Assembly: GCA_964035545.1 (NCBI GenBank)
Contig: OZ037769.1
Span: forward strand, 16,745,633-16,809,632
DNA: 64,000 nucleotides
Direction of reading: 5' to 3'
Source of the DNA: Bugula neritina
Lineage: Eukaryota > Bryozoa > Gymnolaemata > Cheilostomatida > Bugulidae
The translations under genes and the position numbers were made by a program. The notes beneath the pieces were generated by a model. That model made no database searches, had not been told where the DNA came from, and was given only the letters and a program-made list of their open reading frames with translations. Shown here piece after piece: positions 21,201 through 56,532 of the stretch. Within the stretch, counting starts at the first letter, position 1; every line of letters begins with the position of its first letter.

Positions 21201-22407
21201 GGTTTAGCTATAAGACTAAGTAGTATTACTATTGCTATTAGGCCTACTATGTTACTATTGTATTACATTTTGATTTACTATGCTATTAGTATTACTATTG
21301 CCTATTAGTATTACTATTAGTATTAGTAATACTAATGCTAATAGTATTAGTAATACTATGACTATTACTATTAGTATTCGTATTAGTAATAATTATAATA
21401 ATTCTATAAGTATAAATTAGAATATAATCTAAAACTGTATAATACTAATATATCAATATTAATATTAATTGAGATAATTGTTTAATAGTCTTGGCAAATG
21501 ATAATGATAATTACTGAAAGATAATTTCAATCTGGATGCTTCATCATTGGGGGAGTTAATTCGAGAGGTTTGGCTCTATATCTTAGTGTTTTTTCCTAAA
21601 CATGATTGTAATCTATAATTATTACCACTGTGACCTTAGCTCACATTTTGAACTATTTGTGATGATTTTTAATTGTATAATTTGATGTATGAAAGTGTAA
21701 CTAAAAGTTAATATACTGTCCTTAACTAGTATTTCTGTTGAATTTCACAGAAAGCATATCAGTGCTTTAAGGGGTGACAATCAGGGAACTTGCTAGTTAG
21801 ATATCTGTTTAATGATCATATGCTATTAAATGTAAATTTTTCATAATAATCAGAGCGTTGATCTATTTGTGTAGTTTGATTTCCTCACCATGAAATGTAC
21901 ATATAGTTGAGGTATCCACTTGTCAGACATGCTAAGAAATCTGAGGTGTGTCAAAGTTGAATCATGATTGAGTTGAATTTGATAATTTTACTGTTAGAGT
22001 TAATCACATTAGACTTAGTGAGAGAAGCAACACAACATACAAGATGGAAGAACGAAGAGTAAATGTTTAAAATATATTTGATATAGATGGCATAATTCCA
22101 ATTTCGCTTTATAAACTGAGTAATAAACAAAACTAAAGACTAGAGTGTGCAGCATTCACATTATGGTGTTGATATGTTTATCAGTCATAGTAATTTATTA
22201 TAACTAGAATTAAAAAGAAGTTCTAATGCAATGCGATTGTAATGAAGTTGTTTTGCTGCATCAGTGCATAGACTATGTGCATGCAAGTCAAGATAAACAT
22301 TTTTTATTTAATGACTTGTAATTTTCTATCATGCATTGTCTGTTTTTAGTTCTCTTCTGTTTCGTAATAGTGATTTCCATACATTGAGAAAAGCAAGATT
22401 CATTGTT

Positions 22408-22705
22408 TAGAAGTAGTATTGCTAGTTGTTATAATTAAACTGAGTACCTCACTTCAGATGCAGTGAATTACTAGCCATGTAGATAATGTTTATCAAATTG
22501 ATTGTTTACATATTTATTATTCAGAAGTGATTTAACTAGTTGTTGTACTCATAACTTAACTGAAACTAGAGTACCAGTACAGTGGGTTACTAGAAGTAGT
22601 ATTGCTAGTTGTTATAATTAGACTGAGTACCTCACTTCAGATGCAGTGAATTACTAGCCATGTAAATAATGTTTATCAGATTGATTGTTTACACATTTAT
22701 TTGCC
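22408..22705 (+). repeat. Direct duplication upstream of the AAK1-like gene
   Basis: Two copies of about 113 bp, starting near 22409 and 22592 with AGAAGTAGTATTGCTAGTTG, differ at a few positions only. A diverged partial third copy lies between them. The second copy ends about 220 bp before the kinase start codon. Confidence 0.85.
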
Positions 22706-22928
22706 CATCATTTGAATAAGGTGAAAGATTCCTTCAACTTCTGTCTGCCCCTTTTGTAGGACTCAGCGTTTGACAGCTATAAGTATGGACTAGTATATCA
22801 CATGCTGACATTGACCTACATTACAGTGTGACTAGGCTGACCTATATAGCTCGTCATCAGACCACCCAGCTTGCTGCCTGTGATGCCCACCCACATAGTA
22901 TTATACTCTGTAACCAACTCACTCCGCC

Positions 22929-39046
<16,118 letters not shown>

Positions 39047-40303
39047 TCCACTTGATATACAAGACGGTACTGTAATGTGTCCCAACCTCCTAAGTATTTA
39101 TTTGTAGCACCTGTCACAGGGTGAACTACTCAACTAATAAATCCAAGCTAGTTCATTCGCACTCTCCTGTGTGGCTTGTACATTGAATGTAGTTTTCTTG
39201 TATCTCTTCGTCCAATTAAGTATACATTTTGACACAATGTATTTTATCATGTTGCTGTTTAGATTTGTTAATTCTTTTTATCTATTGATGCAATTATTTT
39301 CATATGCTATTACATATATTGTATTATATTTAAATATATTAATTAGTGCATGCCTTATACAGAAATTAAGATATTATAATTTACGTTGAACACTTTTTGA
39401 CTGATGTCTATGTACTGAGTGCTGGAAGTGTATTTTTCTTACTTCAACAGCCTGTATAGTATTATTATCAGTCTTTTGTAATAAATACTTATGTTGAAGC
39501 AACAAAGACCTTTAGTAATTCCAGGGAGTTGTCTACTTATAATATCGTAGCTTCATGAGTAATAGTATAGCTAATAGAAAAATGTTAAGAGGCTACATTT
39601 CACTTTGAAGTTTAATTTTGTTGCCAATATGAAGTGTGTGCCCCGAGTAGATTAGTAACCATAGAGATCTATTACCTCACCTTACCGGAATATAATCACC
39701 TCATTGAGTACTCATTAATATGTAACTTCTTCATCCATTTGTTGTCTATAGTCAACCTAGCCTCACCCTGTCTAGCTGCCAATTTCAGAGGTGAAGTTTA
39801 TAGACATCTCTCTATTGCCAAATATCTAGGGTTCAAGGTCGTGAGTGTAGGATATCAACTTGTAGAGCAGAGTGATGTATGAACTTTAACCTCTTGTTGT
39901 AGACTAGAGTTGGTTCTTGGAGATTAGTATGACAAATTGATAGATCACTGGAAATTCTCTACAAAAATACATTTGATTTGAACCAAGTCTTCAGTCTATG
40001 TTATATAATGGATATGTGATACCAGTTTGTGACAAAACTGATATGATTATGTAAGATGCAGTAACATGACTTGAAGAAAAGTTTAGTTGTCTATATGTGT
40101 AAATAATATGGTGTTAGTTGTATAAGCTAAGTACATGCATGATGCAAACCATGCAAAGGTAATAGTTTGAATGGATTACCTACTTATAGCCTTTCTTATT
40201 AAACTAAAATTAGGTGAGTTGGAATTGCTTTGGGGGAAAAGAGGGGAACATATATATAGAGTTGCTGTTCTTGAGACAAAATGTAGTGTTGAGTTTACCC
40301 AGT

Positions 40304-40375
40304 GGCCCTGTAGTTTAAATGGTTAGGGTGCCTGCTTGCAAGCTCGAGGTCTCGGGTTCGAATCCCAGTGGTAGC
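40304..40375 (+). repeat. tRNA-like sequence (tRNA pseudogene or SINE head)
   Basis: Contains a good A-box-like TAGTTTAAATGGTTAGGG and a perfect B-box-like GGGTTCGAATCCC at tRNA spacing. A TGC triplet sits where an Ala anticodon would be. The acceptor arms (starting GTGGCCC, ending GGTAGCA) do not pair, and the T stem has one mismatch. It is therefore more likely a degenerate tRNA or SINE head than a working tRNA gene. A T-rich run follows. Confidence 0.5.
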
Positions 40376-40731
40376 AAAAATTTTATACAACCGTTCTAGA
40401 ATGATTCTATGAAGTGGCACAATCACCGTTTAAACTAAAGCTATTGAATCGTGTCTCTGGAAGAGTTATGCTCCAGTCAGAAGTAATTAGAAATTAAATA
40501 GTAATTGCATTTATCGATGCCAAAGATTAATTAAATTGAATTAGTAAAATACTTCAGCCAAGTACAAGACCATTAATTTAATCCATTACCATCATTCAAT
40601 ATTAATAAACATTTAGAAAAGTTTTACGCCAATGTTTGAAGATGTTTCTCTGCTAATTACTAAATGTTAGATGTGAGGTAAAGTGTCTTTATGGCTAATT
40701 AGAGATTGGATGATAAAACAGCTACGGCCAG

Positions 40732-40739
40732 TATATAAA
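40732..40739 (+). promoter_or_regulatory. TATA box of the TSP1-repeat gene
   Basis: TATATAAA, 54 bp before the start codon at 40793. This would place transcription start about 25-30 bp upstream of the ATG. Confidence 0.75.
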
Positions 40740-40792
40740 GGGGAAAGTATTTCTCTTTCACAACACATATTGCATTTCTACATCAGCTAGAA

Positions 40793-47298
<6,506 letters not shown>

Positions 47299-47887
47299 AA
47301 CTAGCAGTAATGACAGTTATGGGCACTTTCTCACTTAGCTCTTAGACCCACATTGCTGCTTTATCTACCTTTTTATCAAAAGAATGATATACTAGAAGTA
47401 TAGATGGATACTCAGAATTAGAATTTATGTTACATTTCATAATCTATAGAATAAATTTTGTTTCAAAAGTACTGAAGTTTTTGAATTACTTAAAACAATG
47501 TAAATGGGAATTAATTAGTCAAGTTATATAAACTCATCTTGAAGTAACATTCAGTAGAATCAGAAGAAAGCATATTATATGAAACTTTCACCTACAGTAT
47601 GGCCGAGGATGCTTTTTTAAACACAATATAAGCACATAGTATCTAGATCATTCTAGAAACACTACACAACCTCTCTAATTACAGGTAGAAGTGCATGTAG
47701 AGACAGTTGAAGATGCATCATCAGACCAAAATAAAACAGACTGCTATATGATATGATATAACAATATTATATAATAACATCATAGGATATAAGAATGCAG
47801 TTGCTTCTTTCTGCAGAAATATATTTTTAGTCACATTTGCTCAAAGATGTAGCACTCAATAACAAAATAAATTACATGAAATGAGTT
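47299..47887. other. Convergent intergenic region, TSP1 gene to CPED1-like
   Basis: About 590 bp holding the 3' ends of two convergent genes. AATAAA at 47450 serves the plus-strand gene. No other gene is seen. Confidence 0.5.
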
Positions 47888-50800
47888 TTAATTTCCACAC
47901 ATTTTGTTTACCAACATGTCAGCGTAGGTGTTGTGAATATTGCCTGCTATGTGGTAACTAGTGGGTTTAGTAGGTGTCTGCTCAACCAGTCCTAGCCTGT
48001 AGAGTCTGGACAATAGACTGGACTTAGATGCAGGTAGATGGCTTATGTCATCGTCCAGCCGCTTCTCTTTTACCTGCGTTAAGACATTTTACGCATTACA
48101 TATTTACACATTTCCATAGGAACGACGTTATCAAAGAAATTTACTGACGACAATTTTGATTTTACAGCTCAGAAGTCAGATAAAAACTTGAACAGTTTAG
48201 CTTTACAAATATTGAAAGCACAGTCATTGAAAGCTTACTTAAAGATGTAAACCCAGCCAAAGCTGCAGGATTAGATTTAGCTCCCACCAACCTAATAAAA
48301 ATATCTGCATCTCATCTTTCAAAGCCTTTAGCTTACATTATAAACACAATTATCAATGATGGCGCTTTTCCAAATGAACTAAAAAAAGCTAAAGTTGTTC
48401 CTCTACACAAAAAAAGCATAGCTACTGATGTAAGTAATTACCGCCCAATTTCTATATTACCTGCTTTCAGTAAGATAGCTGAAAAATTTTAAATAAGCAA
48501 ATAGTAGATTTTCTAGAAAGCAAAAATTATTTAACTGATAAGCAGTACGGCTTTAGACGAAATAGAAACACAAATATTGCCTTAATTAATCTAACAAATA
48601 AGGTTTTAAATGCCATGAACAATGGTAATTCTGTAGCGGGAATTTTCCTCGATTTTAGTAAGGCCTTTGACACAATAAATCATGAAATCTTATTAGCTAA
48701 ATTAAAAATGCTCCACTTTTCAAGTCACAGTGTGAAGCTAATTAAAAATTATCTGTCCAATCGTCAACAGTCTACTATTATTAACAACACATATTCTGAC
48801 TTTATTCATATCACATGTGGAGTACCACAAGGATCCATACTTGGTCCCACACTATTCCTAATTTATATAAATGATCTTCCAGATGTAACTATGCATTTAA
48901 ACCCTATATTATTTGCCGATGATACGAACCTCTTCTTTGAATCAAAAAATCTATTAAACAATATGGACATCATAAACTGTGAATTAAAGAAAATAGAAAA
49001 TTGGTGCAATAAAAATAAATTAACTGTAAACATGAGTAAAACAAACTATATGATAATCAAAACAGCGCAAAATAAACAAGATTTAAATGGCTTTGCCTTA
49101 GAAATGTTCGACAAAAAATTAGTGGAGGTAAAATCAACTACCTTCTTAGGTATTATAATAGATTCACATCTTTCTTGGCAACAACATTGCAGCAAACTTT
49201 GTCAAAACCTAAGGCCCTTAGTAGGCTTGATAAGTAAATGTTCCAATCACCTACCTAGAAAAATTCTAATACAAATATATAACTCTTTTGTAAATTCTAA
49301 ATTAACATATTGCCTAGAATCGTGGGGTAATGCAGCAAACATTTATCTTGAACCACTACATTTACTACAAAAAAAAATACTGAGAATTATATATAAAAAA
49401 CATCACCTTTCCCCATCTAAACCACTCTTTCTTAGTTCTTCAATCATGCCTATTCACACTCTACACAAATTCAAACTAATACTGCTCTCACATAAACTTT
49501 ACTACTCTCAACTAACACATCTCACACATAACTATCCCACAAGATTTTCAGAGTTCAGCCTACAAACTCCTCCATCATCAATTGCTGCAGGTCAACGAAG
49601 AGTGAAATTCCAATGTTCGTCGCTATGGAATAAATTGCCTAGTTCTATTCGTGCTGTGGGGAGGGAGGCTGGTTTCAAACTTGCCCTGAGAGACCATTTA
49701 ATGGCAAATTTCCAGATAAAAAAATCATACTTTTTGAGTTGCTAAAACTTCCAAAAACCTAAACAAAAATCTTATATAACTGTCAACCATTCATGGCTCG
49801 GTGCCTCGACTAGCTACAGTGCTATTGCGCCATAGGCCCTGTCATTTTGTTTATTTTTTTCTCAATTAATTTTTTTTCTGACTACGACAAAATAAAAACA
49901 AACAAACAAACAAACTATGACATTATTTGTCACAATATAGTAGTTGTGGTCCAATAAACATTGCATAGTCACAGACCGTCTGCCTTGTAACTACTCCATA
50001 ATTTTAGCTCATAGCAAGTCCAGAATTCAAGGCTAAGCTTAAGCAAAGATTCAATTTAGTTACTATTCAGGTGTTTCAAGTAGAACTTGAGAGACTTTCA
50101 AACTTATAGTGTTGGCTTGTTCTATGTCTAGAAAGGTTAAGGTCAAGAGAGCAGCATAGGTATCGCTGACCTAGTATGAGGTCACGAGTTCAAATATTGA
50201 CAGGGTTATTGGTAAAGCCAGGAAGAGCATCCAATTACAAGTATACTTTTGTCTCACAGCTGGCTTAGAAAACCCTATTATTACCCAGGTTCTTACAGGG
50301 ATAGGTACATCATGTAGTGCTTCTTTGGTATAGTTAATAAAACAGCACACTTACAAGATACTGTAAAATGATACAAGCTTGTATGTCGTCTTGTATGCAT
50401 AGATAGTAGCTTTTAACTCCCTTTACTTCTAACATACTGTAATTATATAACTCAAGACTGACCTGGTGAAAGTGACAAGCACATTTCCCCTGAGAGAACT
50501 CTCTGTATCTACTCAAGGTCATCTTCAGGGTGTCAATGACATGGAATCCCAATTTATGAGCGAGGTGTGACAAATCCTCATTTCTTTTTATCAACTTTTT
50601 AAGAGATTTCTAAAATATAACATAAATGTTTTATCAATCAACTTTTGTAATATTTTTATGCAATGAATCGTGGTTTTACTTATACACATATAAGCTCTTA
50701 AATTGAAATATTATGATGATGTCATACACTTACACAAGTCCTCATATAATGTTTACATACTATATACTTAATTAAATAAAAATGGTAAAAAAACTTGTAG

Positions 50801-53800
50801 CTTTATTTGCAAAATATTTTAAAAAATGTTTATTACGATTCATGAAAAGATGTCATAATACCTATCAATATTGCGTCATGCAGTTTTGTGATTAGGGAGA
50901 GTTACTACTAATTACGGATTATTATAATATAATTATAGTGACTAATGGATCTTGGATACAAAAGATAAAATACTAGCTCGTCTTTGCTGCTAGTACGAAA
51001 ATATATATCGACAGTTATGCCTAATATATACATACCTGGTCATGGTGAAGAGGAATTCCCGGCACATTGAGTAGAAATCCTGAACTGTGTGTCTTTATAT
51101 AAATATTCTTTGGTGGAATTCTTTCCCTGTTCAGTGAAATAATATTCTTCGTTTTAAAAAGAAACACAAGTAGCCTAGTCATTAGATTCTAAATAAGGAA
51201 ACCCTTGAGTAGTAAAACACCTTTGTACCTGTACAGTAGATCAACAGTAGCTTATGAACAAAATTAACCTGTTGCAGAAAGCTTTTTGCCACGAAAGCTT
51301 TTGCTAAACTTTTTTGCTTAGCTTTTGGTGAGCTGAGCTCAAATTTAATACACATGAATATATCACATACTACTCTACATATATACTATTTATTAGCTTA
51401 TTGGTACAGTTCCGCAAACTGAAACTATAATGCCTGACACGAACACTCACTCCCTGCTTGAGATAGATATATATTAAATACTTTTATATAGTAATAAATA
51501 ATAATATATTGAATTGGTAATGAACAATGATAAATATATATTTTTATTCGTAGCCTGAGCACTTACCTAATTATAAATTTGTTGATTTCTAGGAGGTGTG
51601 ACTCAGCCACCCATTGCACTCCTCCAATGACTAGAATTGTGTGCTTAGGAATATTTGGTTTGCTAAAACATACAAAGTATATGTTTCTTTAAAGCACCCT
51701 AAACTCTGTAATAATGTATATCTTAATGTTTTAAAAGTCTTAACGTTTTACTACCTGTAAATAAGTAACAAAATTGATTATTTCAACTATAATAATTTAT
51801 AATTTTTTATTCTAAACAAACTGATTCTTTTTTCAAATAAATTATCACATAGCATATATTATCACTTTATTAGCCTAATGCCTTATATATGGGAAGTAAA
51901 CAAGCAGTTGACTTGATATTTTACCTCTTATTTAAAAGAGAATAGAGTGACTGGTTGAATGTGGGAGGGGTGTGTAACCAGAAAGGAGGGTAATACATGA
52001 AACTGAGGCTAGTAGCTTGACCTATATTCTGGTAACCAAAGTAACCGTGACTCTTTACAGCTTCGGTCAAGGTCGTATTCAATCTCTCCACCACTGTTTG
52101 CATGATTGCCCTGTTAGTTGAGTCTCCGAGGAAGAGCACCTGTTAAACAGGTGAGTGGTTGATTGATTGGCTGATTGATTGGCTGATTGATTGATTAATT
52201 GTTTTGCTTTTTTTAACATTCCTTATTTTTAATGGAAATTTATTTCATTCTCCTCGTCAATCAACATATTATGAGTTGTTCTCACTTTCAGTATATTAAA
52301 AAAACCCGCCTAAGTAAATATAAAAATATCAATATAGTTTCCCATAGGCAAGGCTACACTACCTGAGTGTTTTCTAGACATGCCTTGAGCTTAGCCTGTG
52401 GTACTTGAGGTGTAGACATATTGGAGCCTGGTTCTACCCATTCAGCTCTGTCCCACACACATGATTTTTCAATATTGCAGGAGCCACAGCTAATTTTCCA
52501 GTAGCCTGCATGTAGTACAGCATTTGGTTACCATGGGAATATTCATATGACAAACCAATGAGTATATAAGAACGTTGACGGTCTTTACATTCAGCACAAA
52601 CTATTGAAATAAAGTTTAAGTTATATCCCAGAATGTATGCAGACAAAAATAACAGAAAATTAGGTCATTTTACTTTTCCCTAGATCTCGCTGCTTATAGC
52701 AGGATGAAAATTCAAAACTTGTTCCTCGGTGATTCATGAATTTCCAAAAGATTTTTAAAAAATTGGCAAAAGAAATTTAATTAATTAATTTTTAATACAT
52801 TTTGCAACACTATTTATCGAATAAATCAACAATTTTTGCTATCAGAAGGCTTGAAAATCTTAAATCTGCTTAACACTTAGTTGACAGTGAAAACATCTTC
52901 TATTACCAACCATGAATCAAATTAAATAAAACACTTTGAAATTGTTTGTTTATACGAAATATAAACAAACAATTGCATACTGATAATTATACAAACTTGA
53001 TGACTATACCTGAATGGTGTAATATTCTTTGAGTGTTTGGGCTCCATCTCTGCAGCCCGCATTGCACTTTGTCATAGACCTGTAGACCACAGTCTTGCTC
53101 CAAATAACAAATCTCCTGTGAGAGGTGAAGGTCGTATATCCGATTTTCCCTGTTGATGCTAATAATATAGTGATGCAGGTAAGAATTCCCTTTACCTGGT
53201 GGTGCTGAGACAGAACCTGTGCGTAGACCAATATCCACCACATTAGATCCTAGACCCAGCGTGTAGTTTAGTACCCTGAAAAAGAGCACAACTCCCAGTT
53301 ACAGTTTATTTGACAAACCTAACTTGAACAGTAAGCTATAAATTTTAGTAGTCAATCAGTAAAGTTTTCATCTCTAAGAAATTATGTCCACATGTAAGTC
53401 AATAGTTATTTAATATAAAATATATTACCTTTACTATATATTGTTTATACATTTATATGCTGGTACATTCAAAGTTATATTCTTTTGTATTTGCAATAAA
53501 TTGTTTGGAAAATGTGCACAATTAGAATATTTGTATTTTTCCTGCATAAATTGGAGCAAATTATAAAATAACATATTTATTTTGTATTGCATGGAGTTTG
53601 AAAATCTACAGAAACAAATGATAGTGCACTGCCTTTCCGTGCATCAACGTAGTGTGAAGGTAAATAAGGCTCTGTAGTTTACAAATGTGGAGTTGCTTGC
53701 TCTGTTAAGCAACTTTGACCATTGCTGTCTAGCACAATACTTTGCGTCATACTTGCCTTGTAGGGGAAGAGTTCATTGTGACAGAGTGTACTGACTGGGA

Positions 53801-56532
53801 GGGCAAAACCGTCAGCCGGGCAGAATACGATGAAAAGGATACGTCTGCTGACAACCTGTGTTTATTCAGAACGACTTTCTTCAACTCTGTGTTAGTTTGT
53901 ATCAGTAACCAACTCTCTCTCTCTAAAATATAAGGCAGGTTTTGGCAAATATTTATAGATATACTCATACCATGTAAATGTTAAATATTACTAACATTTA
54001 AAAGTAAATTAAATCTTAACTAGGTTGCAATAACTCATTAACTAATCTCAGGTGAAAAGACAACTCCTAATTATTCAACTCACTGATCAACAGTTGTGGA
54101 GGAGATAACTCTGAACCATTAATTTATTATTTACCCACCTGGGAGTGGATTTTGGGTTACTTTAGCTCTCGAACTTGCGGTAGATTTCAGACCCTAAAAA
54201 ATTGACAAGTTTTGTGTAGAATTTGTAAAGGACAAAGTTTGTTTATACATATATTGATTAATTGAAAATTATCAGCCCTTTTGGGGTATGATTTCAAGCT
54301 ACTTGTATGTTTTAGCATCTAAACGGAATCACCTAAATACTGAATGTGAAACATACATAATCAGTTCCCAGTGGAATAATGAATGAATACAAGTAGAAAC
54401 AATTCTTTCACAAGCTCCATGGTTGATTGTAATTATATTTCAATGTCAAAATATAAAGTATTGCATAAGATTCACATGAGTTATTGAAAATCGAACCTGG
54501 AGTAGTAATTAATTTTTAATGTAAACATAAATATTGACAAGTCTTTTGTAGTGAAGGAAATGATGGCTGGAAAGTGTAGAATTTCAAAGTAGGAGTAGCA
54601 ACTAGTTAGGGGTTTGCAGCGTTTTCATATCTATCATAGAACTAAGTGTTGTTATTTATGCAGGTGCATGGCTGTTTTCTTTTTATAATCAAAAATACTA
54701 AATTTCAATCACAATATTGTCTTTGAGGGTAATTTGTAAACAATTATTATAATGGGAGAGCTAGCATGCATGGCTATTGTACCTTAGTGACCACCACATA
54801 CAGTGCAGTATAGGTAGTGTAGTATACAGGTATATAGACAGTTACTATAATATACAGGTATAATATACCTGTATACTATAATGTAGGATATCTTCATTGA
54901 ACAACACTTCATAGTCGTGTTAAACTATCCTTTCTACTACTCATACTAATATTTCTTCTCTAATTAATGGGCAGCTTTTGGTTGATTTTATTACAATTCA
55001 TATACACTCAAACCTACCAGTTTTTTTACCATGGCTTTCAACTAATAAGAAGTACAAGGCCCATCTTTAGCTGAATATAAATGCTTTTTTACAATTTAAC
55101 AAAAGGGAGGCAACTCCCTTCTTATATGGAAACACCTCACATCCTGAGCTTTTTGTGAGAGTCATAAATAGCCATCAATCTTAGGTATATTTTTCAATAA
55201 TGAGGCAAATATTAAAAACAAGCTAGCTTTCTCCCTGATTTCTAGCTATGTTCTCTGAGGCTATACTTTAAGAAAAAGTTCTTTAACTTTCAAACAACTT
55301 GACATAAATGTTAGAATAATTACAGCTAGTATATTACATTACCACATGTTCTACCAACTCATTCGTAGCAACTTCATAGAGTATATTACAGAGGAGTATA
55401 TTAAATATCAACCTATTCCCCTTCCTATCATACAATTGAAATATATATGTAGTGTAATATTATTATACTAACACTAGTGGTATAACATAATATAATATAA
55501 TATGATAATATGCATGCAAGCAGTAATATAAATAGTACAAACAATATAATATAATAATATTATAATCAGAATATACACGTAATGGATTGCCAACACTCAT
55601 GATAATTATTAAACATCAATATATTGAGTATGCTGATAACAGCTTAGAGTCTCTTAACTATGAGAATTCAAACAAAAAGTAGATTGTGATCTAGCATATA
55701 TTTAATGTACAGTAGTTAGGGCTTTGGTGAACACAGTTCAAACATTATTAAACTAATAACGCTAGCATTTAAACAATTTGCTGTTGATTTATAAACCAGC
55801 TTTATTAAAAATGCTGGAAAAAGTAATAAATACACCAACAAATCTACCTCTTCAACAATTTTCTGTAACAACAAGGTAGTGTGAAGTGAAATGTGTAGCC
55901 AAATAGTATAGCATGTCTAATTAATGTAACAAACAGCTGTGTATAACAATTACAGTTGCTATGCCTTCTTCAGACTGACTGCTGCTGTTATTATTAAGGA
56001 TACCTTGCAGGTTGCAGTTGGTTGAATAACAATTTGTAAGGCAGTCATCAACAGTTAAACCGAACACATTTACTAACTATAGAAACACAACTAACAGTTG
56101 AAATACCATCCGTGATAAACCATTAAAGAAAACAGTTGAAATTCTTTAATTTAAATAAATTTTAGAAAGTAGAACTTTAAATACAGGAAGGCTTAGCAAT
56201 GAATACATATATAAAACACTTTTCAATAAAATCATTTAACTTGGTTTAAGCCAAACACGCAGACAAACAGACCCAAAGACAAAAATCATTCTAAAATTTA
56301 CCGAGAAAGCTGTAAAAATATTTAATCTTACAAAGAGTTTCACTTAGTAGTTACATAATACTGTAGTATTCACCTTTGTGGTACTTTCCTGAACTCTGAA
56401 GTTGTGGGTCAGATTAAAGCCTGTAGACGTTGAACTTGCTTTCAAGTCTGAGGTAAGATTCACTGTTAGGATTGTGAAGAATATCAGCCACACTAACAGC
56501 TTCATTCCGAGTCTTTTAGATGTGAGAGTCAT
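47888..56532 (-). CDS. CPED1-like PC-esterase with cadherin-like domain, 10 exons, 507 aa
   Basis: Exons in transcript order: 56532-56374, 54193-54139, 53922-53757, 53275-53010, 52505-52363, 52139-51925, 51662-51567, 51126-51036, 50609-50463, 48073-47888 (1524 nt, phases consistent). Exon 1 encodes a hydrophobic signal peptide or signal anchor (LLVWLIFFTILTV). Exons 3-4 encode a cadherin-like beta-sandwich (LGLGSNVVDIGLRTG...YIISINRE). Exon 6 opens with the SGNH/PC-esterase block LFLGDSTNR; its serine is S270. The VIGGVQW block and GKCACHFH (about 438-445) follow. This matches the C-terminal half of vertebrate CPED1, which I recall as about 1000 aa, so this protein is much shorter. PC-esterases are predicted to act on acylated glycans or glycoproteins in the secretory pathway; the substrate is unknown. 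The intron after exon 3 uses a GC donor (AAG|GCAAGT). A LINE fragment lies in the last intron. The link from exon 1 to exon 2 rests on phase and splice signals. Confidence 0.85.
48090..49915 (+). mobile_element. 5'-truncated LINE (CR1/Jockey-like) fragment
   Basis: In the last intron of the CPED1-like gene, opposite to its transcription. It is a non-LTR reverse transcriptase truncated before the RT fingers. Visible blocks: VNPAKAAGLDLAPTNLIK, SNYRPISILP, then GIFLDFSKAFDTINHEIL, GVPQGSILGP and the FADD active site. A C-terminal domain follows, ending in a stop at 49743-49745. The 3' end is a TG-poor tail with (ACAAA)n-type repeats (AAACAAACAAAC) typical of some LINE clades. The frame shifts by one base at about 48490 in an A/T run, splitting the RT. 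Confidence 0.92.
48615..49745 (+). pseudogene. LINE reverse transcriptase, C-terminal frame (376 codons)
   Basis: Open frame downstream of the single-base deletion near 48490. It includes RT motifs with DFSKAFDTINH, GVPQGSILG and FADDTN, then the LINE C-terminal region. It lacks an N-terminus and endonuclease, so it is a dead fragment. The upstream part of RT (about 48200-48490) is in the neighbouring frame. Confidence 0.9.
50130..50255 (+). repeat. Degenerate tRNA-derived SINE copy
   Basis: Carries a weak B-box-like GAGTTCAAATA and then CCAGGAAGAGCATCCAA, the same body motif as the SINE at 10360-10497. It is more diverged, with unclear ends. Confidence 0.45.

Larger units (their letters stand above)
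19728..22928. other. Intergenic region between divergent LIAT1-like and AAK1-like genes
   Basis: About 3.2 kb, AT-rich, without a supported gene. It holds a TAG/TAC trinucleotide-rich tract (20885-21200), further ATT/TAGT-rich repeats to about 21400, and a 183-bp-period duplication just upstream of the kinase gene. It presumably contains promoters of both flanking genes, but no TATA or other core element stands out. Confidence 0.5.
39047..40792. other. Intergenic region, AAK1-like to TSP1 gene
   Basis: 3' UTR of the kinase gene, then AT-rich sequence without a supported gene. A tRNA-like sequence lies at 40304-40375 and the TSP1 gene's TATA box at 40732. Confidence 0.5.

Noticed and set aside
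40304-40375. Functional tRNA-Ala(TGC) gene
   Set aside because: The A and B boxes are good, but the acceptor stem does not pair and the anticodon stem is irregular.
48083-49925. GACATT as target-site duplication of the LINE
   Set aside because: A six-base match in AT-rich sequence at uncertain ends is not convincing.
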